Assembly: GCA_951799445.1 (NCBI GenBank)
Contig: OX637296.1
Coordinates: 23,498,001 to 23,562,000 of the forward strand
DNA: 64,000 nt
Source of the DNA: Pseudisothecium myosuroides
Taxonomy: Eukaryota > Streptophyta > Bryopsida > Hypnales > Lembophyllaceae
Reading direction: 5' to 3'
Positions 1 through 11,639 of this stretch are shown piece after piece; positions within the stretch are counted from its first letter, which is position 1; each line of letters starts with the position of its first letter. Under the pieces are notes generated by a model. The model searched no databases. It saw only the letters and a list, made by a program, of their open reading frames with translations, and had not been told where the DNA came from. The position numbers were made by a program, and so were the translations under genes.

Positions 1-738
1 ATAGTAAAAGATACGGAACATGCATTTATAATAAAAGATATGGAGCTTGTAAAAACAAATTGATTACAAAAAATACAAGAGGTAGAAATTACTACATTAG
101 AGAAATTCAAATATGGTAATATCTACTCTTGTAAAAATTGAAATAGAAGATTAGATATTAAGCCTTCATTTGGTACAACATTCTTGAAGACCCTAAGAGC
201 ATTGCCATCACAGGCCAACTTCCTACCCATACGGTAGATTGAAATTGAGTTTTTTTTTTCATGTGACAACATCATCCCCATAGCGTCTTGCTAAATTGGC
301 TTTGTACATGCCAACATCCGTGAAATGAGCAAAAATTCAATTCCATTTTTTGTTTTTCTTCTTAAAATTGCTAAATCCAACCACAACCAAAAAGTATAGG
401 AAAAGATTTGATTAGGCACATTGGAGAATTAGATCAAGCTCTGCAAGTTGAATAACCTAAAGGTTTTATAGCCAAGCCTAGTTTGTGACTAGACTGCGGC
501 TACATTGGGGATCAATTCTAAACTCTAAAGACATTCTATAAGACAAATGTACAAATTGCTTCTTCAATGTGCCAATTGCATTTGTCCATATACCAAAAGT
601 TAATGTATTAAGGAGTAGATACTTCTAGAACCTTATGTGATTCCAACTTCAAAATTCATAAAAGGCCCCAAAATATGAAACAACTTGGATTAGATGCCAA
701 TCCCATTTATCTTTCAAAGAAAATTTATTGAAAATTAT
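1..738. other. AT-rich intergenic DNA
   Basis: No open frame with recognisable similarity on either strand. Near 195-220 the sequence TAAGAGCATTGCC resembles the left end of the Harbinger-like MITE at 45913, but no matching right end was found, so only a fragment is possible. The rest is A/T-rich with short homopolymer runs. Confidence 0.4.
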
Positions 739-1731
739 TTAACCTTGGAAGGATGCCAACCTATGACCAAGGTAGTCACTCAAAAATGACTTAATTTTTG
801 GACCAATAGGTGTATTCTTCATTTCTACAACAATTTGGAAAGTCACACTTTTATGCTGCCATAGAAGGTCGTGGCGGCATAAGACCACCATGTGGCTATT
901 GCAACTACATTTACAAAAAATTCAAAATGTAAACCTTATTAACAATTTGATCAAGAAATGATCGAGTGTCCAATTTTTGGTGAATTTTGTGAGAATGATC
1001 ACCTCTTCATATCTTTTTTTCCACCTCAAAATGATCTGAAAAAAATTACACATCAAAATCATAATGAAATGCACCAATAGGAAAAAAATCAGAGTTTTTG
1101 GAGCACTTTTGAGCATTCCAATTTCAACATTCTGATTTCAGCATATGTACAAAGTAAGGTAGAACTGCCCATTACCATACAAATTTGCTATCTAGGTACT
1201 TTGGAGAAGATGTTTGTCGGCTCCCATATTTTTCAGAGATAGAAAAGTTTGAGAGAAGTCATTTGCAAAAAGAATGAAGAGATTCTGACAAGAATTGAAT
1301 TTTCTGTGATTTTTCAAAGACGAAATGTTAAAGCATGAATAGACCCTTGTTGAAGCATGGGCTGATCCTTCTTAAAGCGTGGGCTGACGTGTCCGCTTCC
1401 CAAGTGCATTGCCATCATGGCAAAGGATTTCCAAGATTGTGATAATGGATTGATCACTGACACAAATGAAGGGCCATGTAGGTGTCGGAATTAGGTAGAT
1501 GACGGTATTGGACAGTGCTACCTTACTGCCTAACTGAACATCTTTCATCGAGCTTGTCAATGGTGGCATTTTTTCAAAAATTGTGCAATTTTGTCAATCT
1601 TTTTTCCACAGGAAAGCTACAAAAATCTTCTTTCTTTTCAACAGTGGCAATCATACAAATTATTCCACACAAATAAGCTAGTCAGGAAAACAAGATCTAT
1701 GCTCAAACACCGCCGGTCCTTTAGGGGTTAA
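739..1731 (+). mobile_element. TTAA-bounded element, subfamily 2 (copy M)
   Basis: The left end reads TTAACCTTGGAAGGATGCC (739) and the right end CCTTTAGGGGTTAA (to 1731), about 993 bp. The right end is the same inverted terminus used by the other TTAA elements in this window. The left part, with its ATGACCAAGGTAGTCAC stretch, is shared with starts at 26786 and 48573, which defines a second subfamily. The interior has no convincing coding frame. The right terminus abuts the 3' side of the SEC23 gene and supplies the TAA that closes the open frame after the SEC23 stop. Confidence 0.55.
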
Positions 1732-2249
1732 GTAGTCAAAACTCCCCAAAATTGTGAATCAGCTGCTAAATGGTCACTTCGTGAACCTCCTGTCTTATAG
1801 TAACCCCTCAATGCCGGAGTTAGACTAACCAGCAATGGAATGAAGAGGAATGGAAGCAATCTATCTACCATAGCAGGAAATGCGACGTTTACCATAAACT
1901 CTTGAAAAAAGCTCCAAGAATACTCCAAGAATACTGGCTCACAATATCCTCCTAACTCATCCCAATCAAACCTGTAATTTGGGTCAGTAGCTCCTTGGTG
2001 ATTCCTTGTCATTGAAACTTGAATAAAAGAAATCTCAAGAATGAAGGAGGAATCCCCAAAGATACAAGGGACCTTGCAATGCTGCTCAAGAATCTTATGA
2101 ATAGAGTTGGGTAGAGAGTTCGGTTTATATTGACCGAGTTTGTTACCCGAGACAATATTCTCCACAAGAAACAGCTTAAGAAAGCTATAGCATATATGAA
2201 CCAAATCAAATCGCCAAAGGCTCACCAAAGTCGGCGACAGAAGCTGATC
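1732..2249 (-). other. SEC23 3' flank with long open frame
   Basis: This is the stretch just after the SEC23 stop codon. The SEC23 frame stays open for about 173 codons after the TGA (2252-2250) and closes at 1730-1728, inside the end of a TTAA element. The hypothetical peptide is not recognised. It is most simply 3' UTR, because the family normally ends within a few residues of the annotated stop. No clear AATAAA was seen on the minus strand here. Confidence 0.4.
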
Positions 2250-5200
2250 TCATTTCATGTACTTGAGGACATCATGTGCAATTTGGTCCAGAAACGAAAC
2301 AAAGCCCATCCCTGTAGCTACCCCACTCCCGTCCACGTCTTGCTCCTCTATTAAATACCGGTCAAAAGGCTCAGTGTTGTCATGGCCTCCTCGGATCATT
2401 AGCAGCTTGGGAGTAATGTTCCTCTCTTGCTTCAACCTGTTGATTACCGACCGCAGTTCACCTGTGCAAATCCATGAGGACAGGTTAGCCCATAGAGAGA
2501 TGTAACAGCAAGCGTTTCTCACATGGCTCTCAACAGAGGAGACAAGTGTCAGATCGAAAATAAGGGGCAGGAAACAAGAATAAGCAATTACATCAATTGA
2601 GAAGTGTTTTAGCTCCTAAATGTCCCCAAAGCCCTCCAGGGGCAACTCAAGTTACAGAACTCTCAAATTTGATGCCACAAAATGACGAGTTCAGTCACTT
2701 GGAAGTGGGAGCCATATGAAAATTTTGTTACTCATCTACTGGAGTTGATCAATCACAAAATGACAAAGGTGAAAAGAAATATGAGCCTTCAAAAATGCAG
2801 CTTTCAAAAAATCAACAAATGTTGACCATCCATAAATCCGTAAGTTTTTGCTCAATTATAATAGTTTTTCATTCTTAGCAGGTCAAAATGAATGTTTGAT
2901 TTATCTATGAACATCATTTAAAGCAAAATGATATTCGATTCATACTGTATTTGAAAACCACGGAAAACTACATATGACTTTCAATTTCAATTTCTGATGT
3001 CCTCTTTTGGAACAATGGAAATTTTCAATAATCAATTCAACAAGTTTAAAAATTATATATTTTTTGCTTCATTTTTATATGATCTAAAATCCTGAAGGGA
3101 GAATTTAAAAGGAAGAGGAAAAAGTGGTCAAAATGACCATCAAAAATGAGAAAAAATGCGTGATGTTTCAGGTTTAAGCAATCTTACAATTCTGTGGTGG
3201 AGGGAACGGCAAGGCGGGATCCGCTGTTGGAGAATAATAAACAATGAGAGTAGTGAAGGCATCCAGAAAGAAGATGGGGCTGCCGCTGGTGATTAAAGCT
3301 GCTCGACTAAGTGAATGGCGAGGGTATGCTTGCTTGTCTGGTGTCTCAAATGATGACAACACGGGATAAATAGCTCTCAAGAGATATGAAGGCTCCAATG
3401 CACTGCAATGAGAGAAAATTTTAAAAATTAAAAATAGAATCAGGTTAGAATACATTCGAGCATTGCTGTCAGATAAATTTACCCTATCAAGAACACCAAA
3501 ACCTCAAACAGAATCTGCACGAAACAGAATAGAGAACTTCACTCCTGAGTGTGTAATCAAACTCAAAACGAGCCCCACCAGAGATCATTTACCTGAACAA
3601 GCACTGAAGGTATATTCTATGATCGGGATGTACTCCTTCCTCGTGGGTTCTCAACAATGGATTCCGAAGAAGTGCGAAGACATGCCGGGGCAAGGATTGC
3701 AATTTTGGGACCCTTGAGAACGCCACATCCAATTTGCTCATTGTGATCGGATCAGCAAATTGGGCGAGTTTGTAGTAGTCATTGTATTGCGCTGTAAGGA
3801 TGACCAGCCAGTCATGCAAGAGCGCGCGGGCCTCCTTCACACCATCGTCCAGAGATGCCCGAATGATCTGCAAATATCCAAAAGTACGGGAGAGGAACCA
3901 AGAATCAATTACCGAATAGATGGCACAATTTAGAGAGGAACAACTACTTTCTTAATTTGCATAGAAGATGTGGGACAAGAAATTAACAAAGAATCGAGGC
4001 AAAAAGCACCCAATAGATGAAAGTACCTTGTGTGTCAGGACAGTCAGAATGACCTCAGGGTCCGCACTCTCGTACAATGGTGCGAAGCTGGGAGCTACTT
4101 CCATCCGCAAAGTTCGTATTCTAAGGCGCCTCTTCACCACGTAACCTTGACTGAAGTCAACCCAAAGCACAATATGTTAGGAACATTCATGTTGATTGAT
4201 ATTAAGCTAATAAAAGTTGTTGAGCTATTTCTCAAAATGACAAGGACGAAGAGCTGATCCTCCCATCACTCATTTCAAGGCCAGAAAATTTAGATGGAGA
4301 AAACTAAATCCAAACCTATACACCTACATGGTGCGATGTGCAATGCAGGTAATATTTAAGAAAAAGCAGACATTATCCGCTCTACATTACACCTCCGTGG
4401 GTTGCAATATCTAACGTTTTCAAAATGCACAAGCCCGACTCTGGAAACACTGGAAACACAACACCACCGTATTCTAGGATTTTCGCACGGCCATTCAGAA
4501 ACTGCACAGTGTGGATAGACGACCCGCACCTGCGAGACGAGGCTGATCCATTGGCAGAATTTCCATTCGCATATGAATGACTCTTGTCTTCATCCTGTGG
4601 CACAAGGATGGAATACTGAAAAGCCATTTGTAAAACAGGTGGCGTTTCCATGTGCCTGGACGGTCAGATTCCGAGTAAACCAATTATCAGAAAACAAAAG
4701 TATTCACAAGTACCAGAAAGTCCAACTTTCCAGATAACTCGCACGAGTTGCGTGATCCTACGTAAGCAGATTGCAGCATCATCTGCCCAAGGAAACGAGC
4801 TATTTTTAAATCATCATTCACCTTTACTACAGTTCACCACCACCAATACTCAGAAAGTACAAACTCATGAACGAGATAATGGTTGATAATCTAGTGAAAT
4901 TGCTGAGAAGTAGGTCTGCCCTCACCTGGAAAAGCCAGATGCAGTAGCAAATTCAAAATCGACAGCATACGTTGCAAATTGGTCGCAACAAATAATACGA
5001 TAAACATCGTCGTACTCGGGATCTGGAAAATAATGCCCATACTGCACACAATTGCCAAGACTATTTATTACTCGTCGTAGCAAAGCTTAGCACGAAAATA
5101 TTATGCAAGGCTGCATGAATGTAGAGTAAATGGTTCCAGTCTTTACAACAGTGGCCGCCTTAAATTCTGATGAAGTCCGAAGTCGTAGTATACACCCAAA

Positions 5201-7882
5201 AGCATAAGGCCTGCTTAGCATGCGATATCTGCACACAGGAACTCCAGGAGTCATAAGCATAGAACAACAATTTCACACTACGCTATACCTACAACTTAGA
5301 ATGCCATCAACAATCCAGGGACCTAAGACTCTTCAAGTCAAGACCAGAGAAGTTGGAAGCCATTGGCAAAAGCGAGAAAAATCATGTAACTCTTTGCCAC
5401 CGCTCAAAGTCGCTTTCAAATTTAAAGCACTGTCAAGACTGAACTCGTTCGTAAGTGATGCCACAAGAAAGTAACCAGCACTCTCTTCTCTGTACATTAG
5501 AAAGGAAAAGGAAAAGGATCCTCACGTACAGGTCTTGTGGAAGAGTGGCTTCTTCAGTACTTGAATAGAGCAGCAGACCCCCACCACTATCTATACTCAA
5601 GTACTTGAGCGAAGCCAGATCAGTGTACTCGTTGGTCACAGCAAAGAGGTCCACGCAAACACCAGCTAGCACTGCTTGTGCGGCCTGTAACAACCAAGAG
5701 TTCTTTTCATTTATACTGGGACAACTCCATGACTCTATCCCCCTCTATACAATTTGCAAGCAAGCATCCACTTTCTCAGGCACCGCAATTGCCCAAGATC
5801 TTGATTCTAAGAATTTCATAAGGCTGGATAAATTCGAGCTGAGAGTACTAGCTGCACTCACAGAAATAAAAATGACCACATTCATGTGACTCACCAGATC
5901 TTTGTAGTACGATGTTTGCGCAGGGAGAAGAGCCTTGTCTGCGTCTTCACCTTTACTGGCATACTGATCTCCATAACGTCTCGTGTCCAATTGGCCAGCA
6001 CCGTAATCAGGCGGGCCGGATAAGAACGCAAATACTCGTGCTACAACATAAGCACAAGGCGAGAAAAGTTAAGATAACTTCGATCATAATCAGATGTATC
6101 TTCAAGGAACATGGTCAATTAAAAGCATAATAATAAGGACATGGACAAAACTCCTCTTTAAAAACTACAACAGTCTTTGTAACTAATAGGTACGACAGTT
6201 GAGGGAATTGTTCAGACACCAGGAAATGCAAGTCATGGAAGAACAGTGCTGTACCCATGGCAAACGTAACGCCATATTGAGGTCCCAAATACTTGATGAG
6301 AGCGTCCATAGCAACACCAAATCCACGACCACCCATTGATACTCCCTCTACGCCTTGTCCTGCTGCTGTAGCTCGCTCCCAGGAGCTCGTTGGTCTCAAC
6401 GTTTCTAATGCTGTAGCAATATGCTCCTTGTTGCTCTCCACCTTATCCCATCAGAAGATGTTATCAATGAGAGTCAAGTCTCTGTTTCTATTCGAAAGTG
6501 AGTAAAACCAGAGTAAAAAATGTACATTCACGTCGAAGTGCAAACATGAGCATAGGGAGGAACCGACCAAACAAGATGATAAACCATCCAATCGTGAAAG
6601 GGTAGGAAATAAGCATACGATTGAACATACCGGTGCCAGAAATGCAGGCAAAGGCATGGCCATGTCCAGATCGACAGGAAGCTTCCCATCCATGTCTGGA
6701 GGAATGCAGATATACTTCACAACTGGAACGGGCCCTTGGACATCGTACAGCCCTATCTTGTGACTAAAAGTAATCAGTCCGAATAGTGCTCCTGGATTTA
6801 TGGCTGTCAAATATAACACAACATAAATCAGAGCTTCGCAGAGCAGATACGTAAATGTGAACAATAAAAATTAACAGCACGACGAGAGCAGAGTATTATG
6901 GAAATACAGCTGCAAGCCGCGGCACAAAGAATTAATTAACAGTCTACTACGACGCTCGCACAGAAGCTGAAGACAAAGCGAACCTTCAAGGGCAGCAAGA
7001 AGGGAGCTCTTCACCAGCTCCAGAAACTCTTCAGAAGCTGCAGCACACATGAAGTGGAGCCTGTCAGAGGTGCATCGAATAGGATCGAATCCCAATACCA
7101 CATTACGCAAATGCAAAGTTGCAGTATAAACCTAGGGCATCAATAGCAGAGTTCTGTCAAAGACATTGACTAACTGCATTCCATGCGAAACTAAAACTTC
7201 GTCCAGCAAAAAAAGAAGTAGCCCTGCCCGATGAACCAATCGTCAAACCCTAATCTCTAAAGCATGAGCTTTCCAATTACCTGACAGATCCACCGCTGCT
7301 ACAAACACAGGCCTGGCCTGAAAATCATCTTCCGCGGCCTCCTCATCTGCTTATTGTCATCAAATTGAGAAAATCAGTTACCGACACGGTTTAGGTTACC
7401 TTCTGGAAACATCAAAACCAGAGAAATTCGCTTGGAAATTTGCTTGAAATTTGCATCCTACTGAGCGGCAGACTAGGTCATCGTTCACTGGCGATCGTTG
7501 GCTCAGGACAAGATAAAGATCACATTCTCATTAACCTCCCATCCTACAACTTACCCTCGAACTCTAGGTCAACGAACGACGACAAAACCTCGGGCCGCGA
7601 CGCCGACTCATGATACTGCCCTGCTTGCTCTTCCGTGAACCCGATCAATTGTCCACAAAGCGAGCACGTCCAAGCCCACTTGTCGATGTCGCAAAAACAG
7701 TTAATGTAAGCCCAGCAGCTGTCGCATCGCGGGAGCTGCTCCCCGTGCTCCCCTTGCTCCGGGTGGCGACCGAGCTCGTCCGCGGCTGCGAACGGCGCCA
7801 CAGTAGCGCCCCAGGGAATCCCACATCCTTCTTGCGCTTCCGTGTCCAAGGGACAGCGGTCGACCGTCCTCCGCACAGACAT
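2250..7882 (-). CDS. SEC23: SEC23-type COPII coat protein (Sec23/Sec24 family), 14 coding exons
   Basis: Sec23 is the inner COPII coat subunit. It pairs with Sec24 and acts as GTPase-activating protein for SAR1 at ER exit sites. Exons, in transcription order: 7555-7882, 7281-7346, 6984-7037, 6631-6803, 6255-6441, 5895-6040, 5530-5684, 5147-5228, 4926-5041, 4530-4655, 4027-4150, 3593-3867, 3188-3402, 2250-2461. These give 2259 nt, or 752 residues, close to the usual plant length near 750. All introns are GT..AG and all phases close. The four-cysteine zinc finger uses C53, C56, C73 and C76. The trunk (vWA-like) domain spans roughly 110-370 (FGLITFSHKIGLYDVQGP; FAFLSGPPDYG). The C-terminal gelsolin-like part contains RHSLSRAALITSGSP, and the tail is EEQDVDGSG...FLDQIAHDVLKYMK. 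As I recall them, the closest relatives are the divergent plant SEC23-like proteins (At2g27460 type). The exon 7 donor GTACGT (5529) was chosen over a GTGAGG four bases downstream because only it keeps the frame. The exon 3 donor GTTCGC is weak. No broken exon was seen, so the gene is probably functional. Confidence 0.93.
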
Positions 7883-8230
7883 GACGACGCAATCTCAGAA
7901 ATGAAATGGAAACCCTAAGTGGAATTCGAAGCTCATGAGGACCGCATCGAAACTAAGGTGTGAGGATCCAAGCAGAGAGAAGAGTTAGCTTAGAAGCGGC
8001 GATCGGGGGGGAAAGGCGGGTGGCTATGGCGTCGGGGGTTGCTTCGACGCTGCAAAACAGTGGGAAAAACATGGGTCGTGGTTTGGGAGACGACTGGCGG
8101 TTGTGTGAATAGGGTATGTGATTCGTCCGCTTTGGGGGACGAACGAAGACTTTCGGTCGACATTATCGACGACAAATCGTTTCGTTTTGACTTTTCTGAC
8201 GAACGAATTCTTTTCAGTTGACATTCCACA
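7883..8230 (-). promoter_or_regulatory. SEC23 5' leader and promoter region
   Basis: This is higher-GC DNA directly upstream of the SEC23 start. A telo-box, AAACCCTA on the plus strand at 7910-7917, lies 28 bases before the ATG. Such boxes are common near the transcription start of plant housekeeping and translation-related genes. A pyrimidine-rich leader follows on the minus strand (CTTCTCTCTGC around 7974-7984). No clear TATA box was found, which fits a housekeeping promoter. The start of transcription is inferred only. Confidence 0.45.
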
Positions 8231-8258
8231 ACCGGCTTTGGTGTTTTTTTATACCCAT

Positions 8259-8402
8259 GTTTGTTTATTTGTGATCACTACAATAGGGCTGTGTGTTTTG
8301 TTTTTTGGAGTTTTCGGTGTTTTCTGTTTGTTTGTTTGCAACCACTAGGGCTGTTTTCTGGATTTTTTGGTGTGTTTTTGTTTGTTTATTTGCGATCAAT
8401 AT
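8259..8402. repeat. Degenerate GT-rich tandem repeat
   Basis: Three imperfect units start with TGTTTGTTTATTTG or close variants near 8260, 8327 and 8378. The first two also share CACTA..GGGCTGT. The spacing is irregular (about 67 and 51). It lies just upstream of the SEC23 promoter. The open frames read across it are low-complexity artefacts. Confidence 0.5.
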
Positions 8403-9183
8403 GCCTCATTTGTGTTGAATTTATCTGTACGGGGTTATCAAAAACTCCCTCACGCAACATCTTGAAAAAAAAGAAAAAAAGAAACGTGTCGGGAAATTTT
8501 CACAATCCATCCAAAAAAATAACATAACAATTATAGTTTCATCTTTTACCTCTAAAACTCAATATAATTTTGTTCAATCTAAAGGTTTTAAAGGGTGAGG
8601 CCTTTAAGAAGAATCTAAATCTTTAGGGTAAATTCATGATTTAAATTGTCTCCAAAGAGGGCCTACTACCAATTAGAGATGATCTAGAAGCTAATACTCT
8701 AAAAGACATCAAACAAAAAACTCGAGTAAAACAAGATTTTTTAGAATTAAGGTTGACTTACCCATTCATGACCAATGACTCATACCCAACCTATAGGTGC
8801 AGTTATTTCTGACTAAGGTTACACCAGTTTTTTTGAAGCTTAGAATGTTTGGTTTTTTTACCTTTTCAAGGTTGGAACTAATATATTTATGGCGCATATT
8901 CCAAGTTGTAAGAAAGAAAGTAGGAAATGATGAGTAGGAAAAAAGTTCTTGATTGATCGGAATTGGAAGAGCCTAGATATTGGCTATGGATCGAAAGCAC
9001 TTTTTGCCTCCCAAAATTCATAGTAATTTCAAATCAAGCGATAAAATTACCAATTTTTTTGCAATCCCCATCATTTCTATCGATGCACCTCTAAAAATAT
9101 TTGTTTTGCCTTCCACTACCCTAGATCATGCTGGAATTGCTTATTGGGTCGGTTAAGGGTGGTTTTACCTTACTTGCATGAGT
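8403..9183. other. AT-rich DNA, nothing recognised
   Basis: No coding similarity, no clear inverted repeats, and only short A and T runs (for example 8466-8480). Confidence 0.4.
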
Positions 9184-9471
9184 CATTACAAGAAATTTCA
9201 GTCCCCGAAGGAGCCGCGAGTTTTGACACCCCCGGATGCAATTGCAGAAAAAATTCAAATAAAAAATTATTTGATTTTGAGTGCTGATGTGGCACTACTT
9301 GTGCCATGTCAGCGCCACATCTGACTTTTTTTAAATTTTTTTAAATTAAAAAAATATATTAATAAAAATATTAATAAAAAAAAATATTTTTAATGTTTCT
9401 GTAATTGCACCACAGGGGTGCCGAAAATCATCTGTTAACGGCCTCTTTGAAGGCTGAAACTTCTTCTAATA
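9184..9471. mobile_element. MITE, decayed copy of the CAGCC-end family
   Basis: The ends are inverted: AAGAAATTTCAGTCCCCGAAG at the left, GGCCTCTTTGAAGGCTGAAAC before the right end. An internal arm pair is TGATGTGGCAC..GTGCCATGTCAGC. The same layout occurs at 20018-20319, where the matching sites read TGACGTGGCAC and GTGCCACGTCAGC. The differences are therefore CG-to-TG or CG-to-CA changes, as expected for old methylated repeats. It lacks a coding frame. The target duplication is unclear. Confidence 0.6.
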
Positions 9472-10905
9472 AAAACCAATGTGGGATTGTTTCCTCTTCA
9501 TTTGTATTATAGATGGGATAATTTTTTATAATATTGCAAGAGACTTTCTCCCACTAAGTTTTATACCACATTCTTAAAATAAGATTGGTTTCTTTATTTG
9601 AGACTTTTAATTGGTTGGAAGCAAAAGGGCTTAGGAAGATTAAGCTACATTTTATTGATGCCAACAAAGGGGGTATGTGTTGATCATGTGATTGGGCTCT
9701 CCCTTCCTATAAACTATAGTCTAAAGTCCATCCAAATCCTCTTAGTATAGACTCACCAAATCCTAAGTCAATTTAACTAGAATTTTGTCAAAGAAATGAA
9801 AAATCTTTGTTCTTTTGCCCCCAATTGCAAGGGATGCCAATAATTTTGACTTTTGTAGAGAGGGGATTTGATAGTTGCGGAGAATCCTAGAGTGGTTATG
9901 AAAGGACTACATAAATTTTGGTATCTTGAGTCAAAGCCATTAAATCTTTGATTGTTGGTGATATTAGCAAAAAGATGCTAGGATCCAACAAAACGTATCT
10001 AGGCAGTGAATCACCATCTAATTGGTAAATGCCATACCATGCCACTCTTGTTGATGGTGTTGATTGAAAGTCTTATTATAGAATCTAACCCCAACGATTG
10101 TAACATGCTGTTGGAGTTGGCTTCAAGTTGTAGCTTAATTGCAATAAAGATCAGTTTTAGCTTTAACTCAATCATATGAGGCAATTTTTGATCAAGATTG
10201 ATGGAATTTCAAACATCATTGTCATTGTTTGTCTGAAGTCCAAATCCATGAAGTTTTGTACTCCATACAACATAATTATATATCTAGTAGTGGAGTTTGG
10301 AAGTAGAAACATCAATCATATTTCCAATTGTCAACTCAACAACCTCAATATGTTTCAATATGTGAATTGTAGGTATCAAATTCATCAGGATTGGTTAGAA
10401 TATTTTGTCGCTAAGGTAAATGTAACCAAGGATGGCATTAGAAGGCATTCTTCATCAAGTAATGGCCAATGTTGTAGCTTGACATAGTTAAGGTAGGAAT
10501 ATCAATAACGGTAGCCCCCATCTAATGGTAAAGTAGGGTGTCCTAAAACAGACAATAGCTCACTCTATTGTTGATTGGAAAAGATTCGCTTGGCTCACAC
10601 TTGATTAGGAACAAGTTCCAAAGGTAGCCGTTTTCGAATGAGCAATGAGACAAGAATGGAATCGAGATGAAGAATCCACATTTATATTGACAAAAATATT
10701 CATTCTAGAGGCAAAGAATTAAATTTTTTGCAATCTTCCTCATCCTTATTTTTGCACACATTGAGCTCAATTCATTCTCAACAAATTCCCCACATCCAAC
10801 GAATTCCCCACATCCTACACGCTGAAATGCTTATTTTATCCGTTTATGGTATTAATTCCTACCTTAGATAAGCATGATGATAGCGTCACAATTGGCATTT
10901 CAAAA
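9472..10905. other. AT-rich DNA, nothing recognised
   Basis: An open frame of 103 codons at 10176-10487 on the plus strand has no recognisable motif and is treated as chance. A TTAAGGTAGG-like end near 10488 has no partner close by. Confidence 0.35.
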
Positions 10906-11586
10906 TCCATACATTAGTCAGGGCAATGGTGATACTCAGCATCTGACGTTTCAAGACTGCAAGAGGCAGGTGGCTCATCAACTTCCAAACAATCTACTCA
11001 TGTCCTTGAGCACTTCGAATCTGTCACTTCCTTACTGCAAAACCTCAACAGCAAATGGAAAGATTTCCTACAGCAATAGCTCCACGTACATGCTTGTCAG
11101 ATGAGCATCAGTAGTCGAAATCCAATTGCGATCAATCTTTTTGCAAGCATGGACGATCCACAGCATGATCCCCACACAATTTGTTGCTTCAATGAAGTTG
11201 TCTTTGGTCACCTGCAGATCGATGTTGGTCCTTATCAGTCACCAAATCTGTATTTGAAATGATTATCTCAGGAATGTCTGTGCGCCACATTCACTACCTA
11301 TTGCCAAAAAATTGAGTGCAAGTATTCGGACAGCAAGCGAGAATCCGCGACAGGGACGTCGTTGATTTTTCCTCAATATCATCGGTATCATAATGTGGGA
11401 TCTCATAGAATCCGCGCTCTTGCTTATACAATTAGATGAGGTAGGTCAAGCGGGAGTATTATTAGTACAATTTTGGCAGACCCAGCTAAGTTAATAGGTC
11501 AGGAGAAACGCATGGTCTTCTGCACGTGAATGTAATTTGGGGTTGTAGAGTCCCAAGCAATTCAACAGCAGCAGTCAAATCAGTGG
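10906..11586 (-). pseudogene. Unidentified spliced-looking coding relic
   Basis: Three consecutive protein-like segments lie on the minus strand in transcription order. The first is near 11585-11510 (PTDLTAAVELLGTLQPQITF). The second is near 11435-11310 (RGFYEIPHYDTDDIEEKS) and is followed by a possible GTAGTG donor. The third starts right after a CTGCAG acceptor near 11217 (VTKDNFIEATNCVGIMLWIV), continues with HACKKIDRNWISTTDAHLTS, and then meets stops. Amino-acid composition and splice-like borders argue for exons of a real gene or a decayed copy. I could not name the family. Stops inside the last segment and the absence of flanking exons suggest a pseudogene or an incomplete model. Confidence 0.35.
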
Positions 11587-11639
11587 GTCTCTGTTTTTGA
11601 AACGATTGAAACTTGAAAACCCCACAACTGTTTAAATTC

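Noticed and set aside
7610..7918. 102-codon plus-strand frame opposite SEC23 exon 1
   Set aside because: Shadow of the GC-rich first exon on the other strand.
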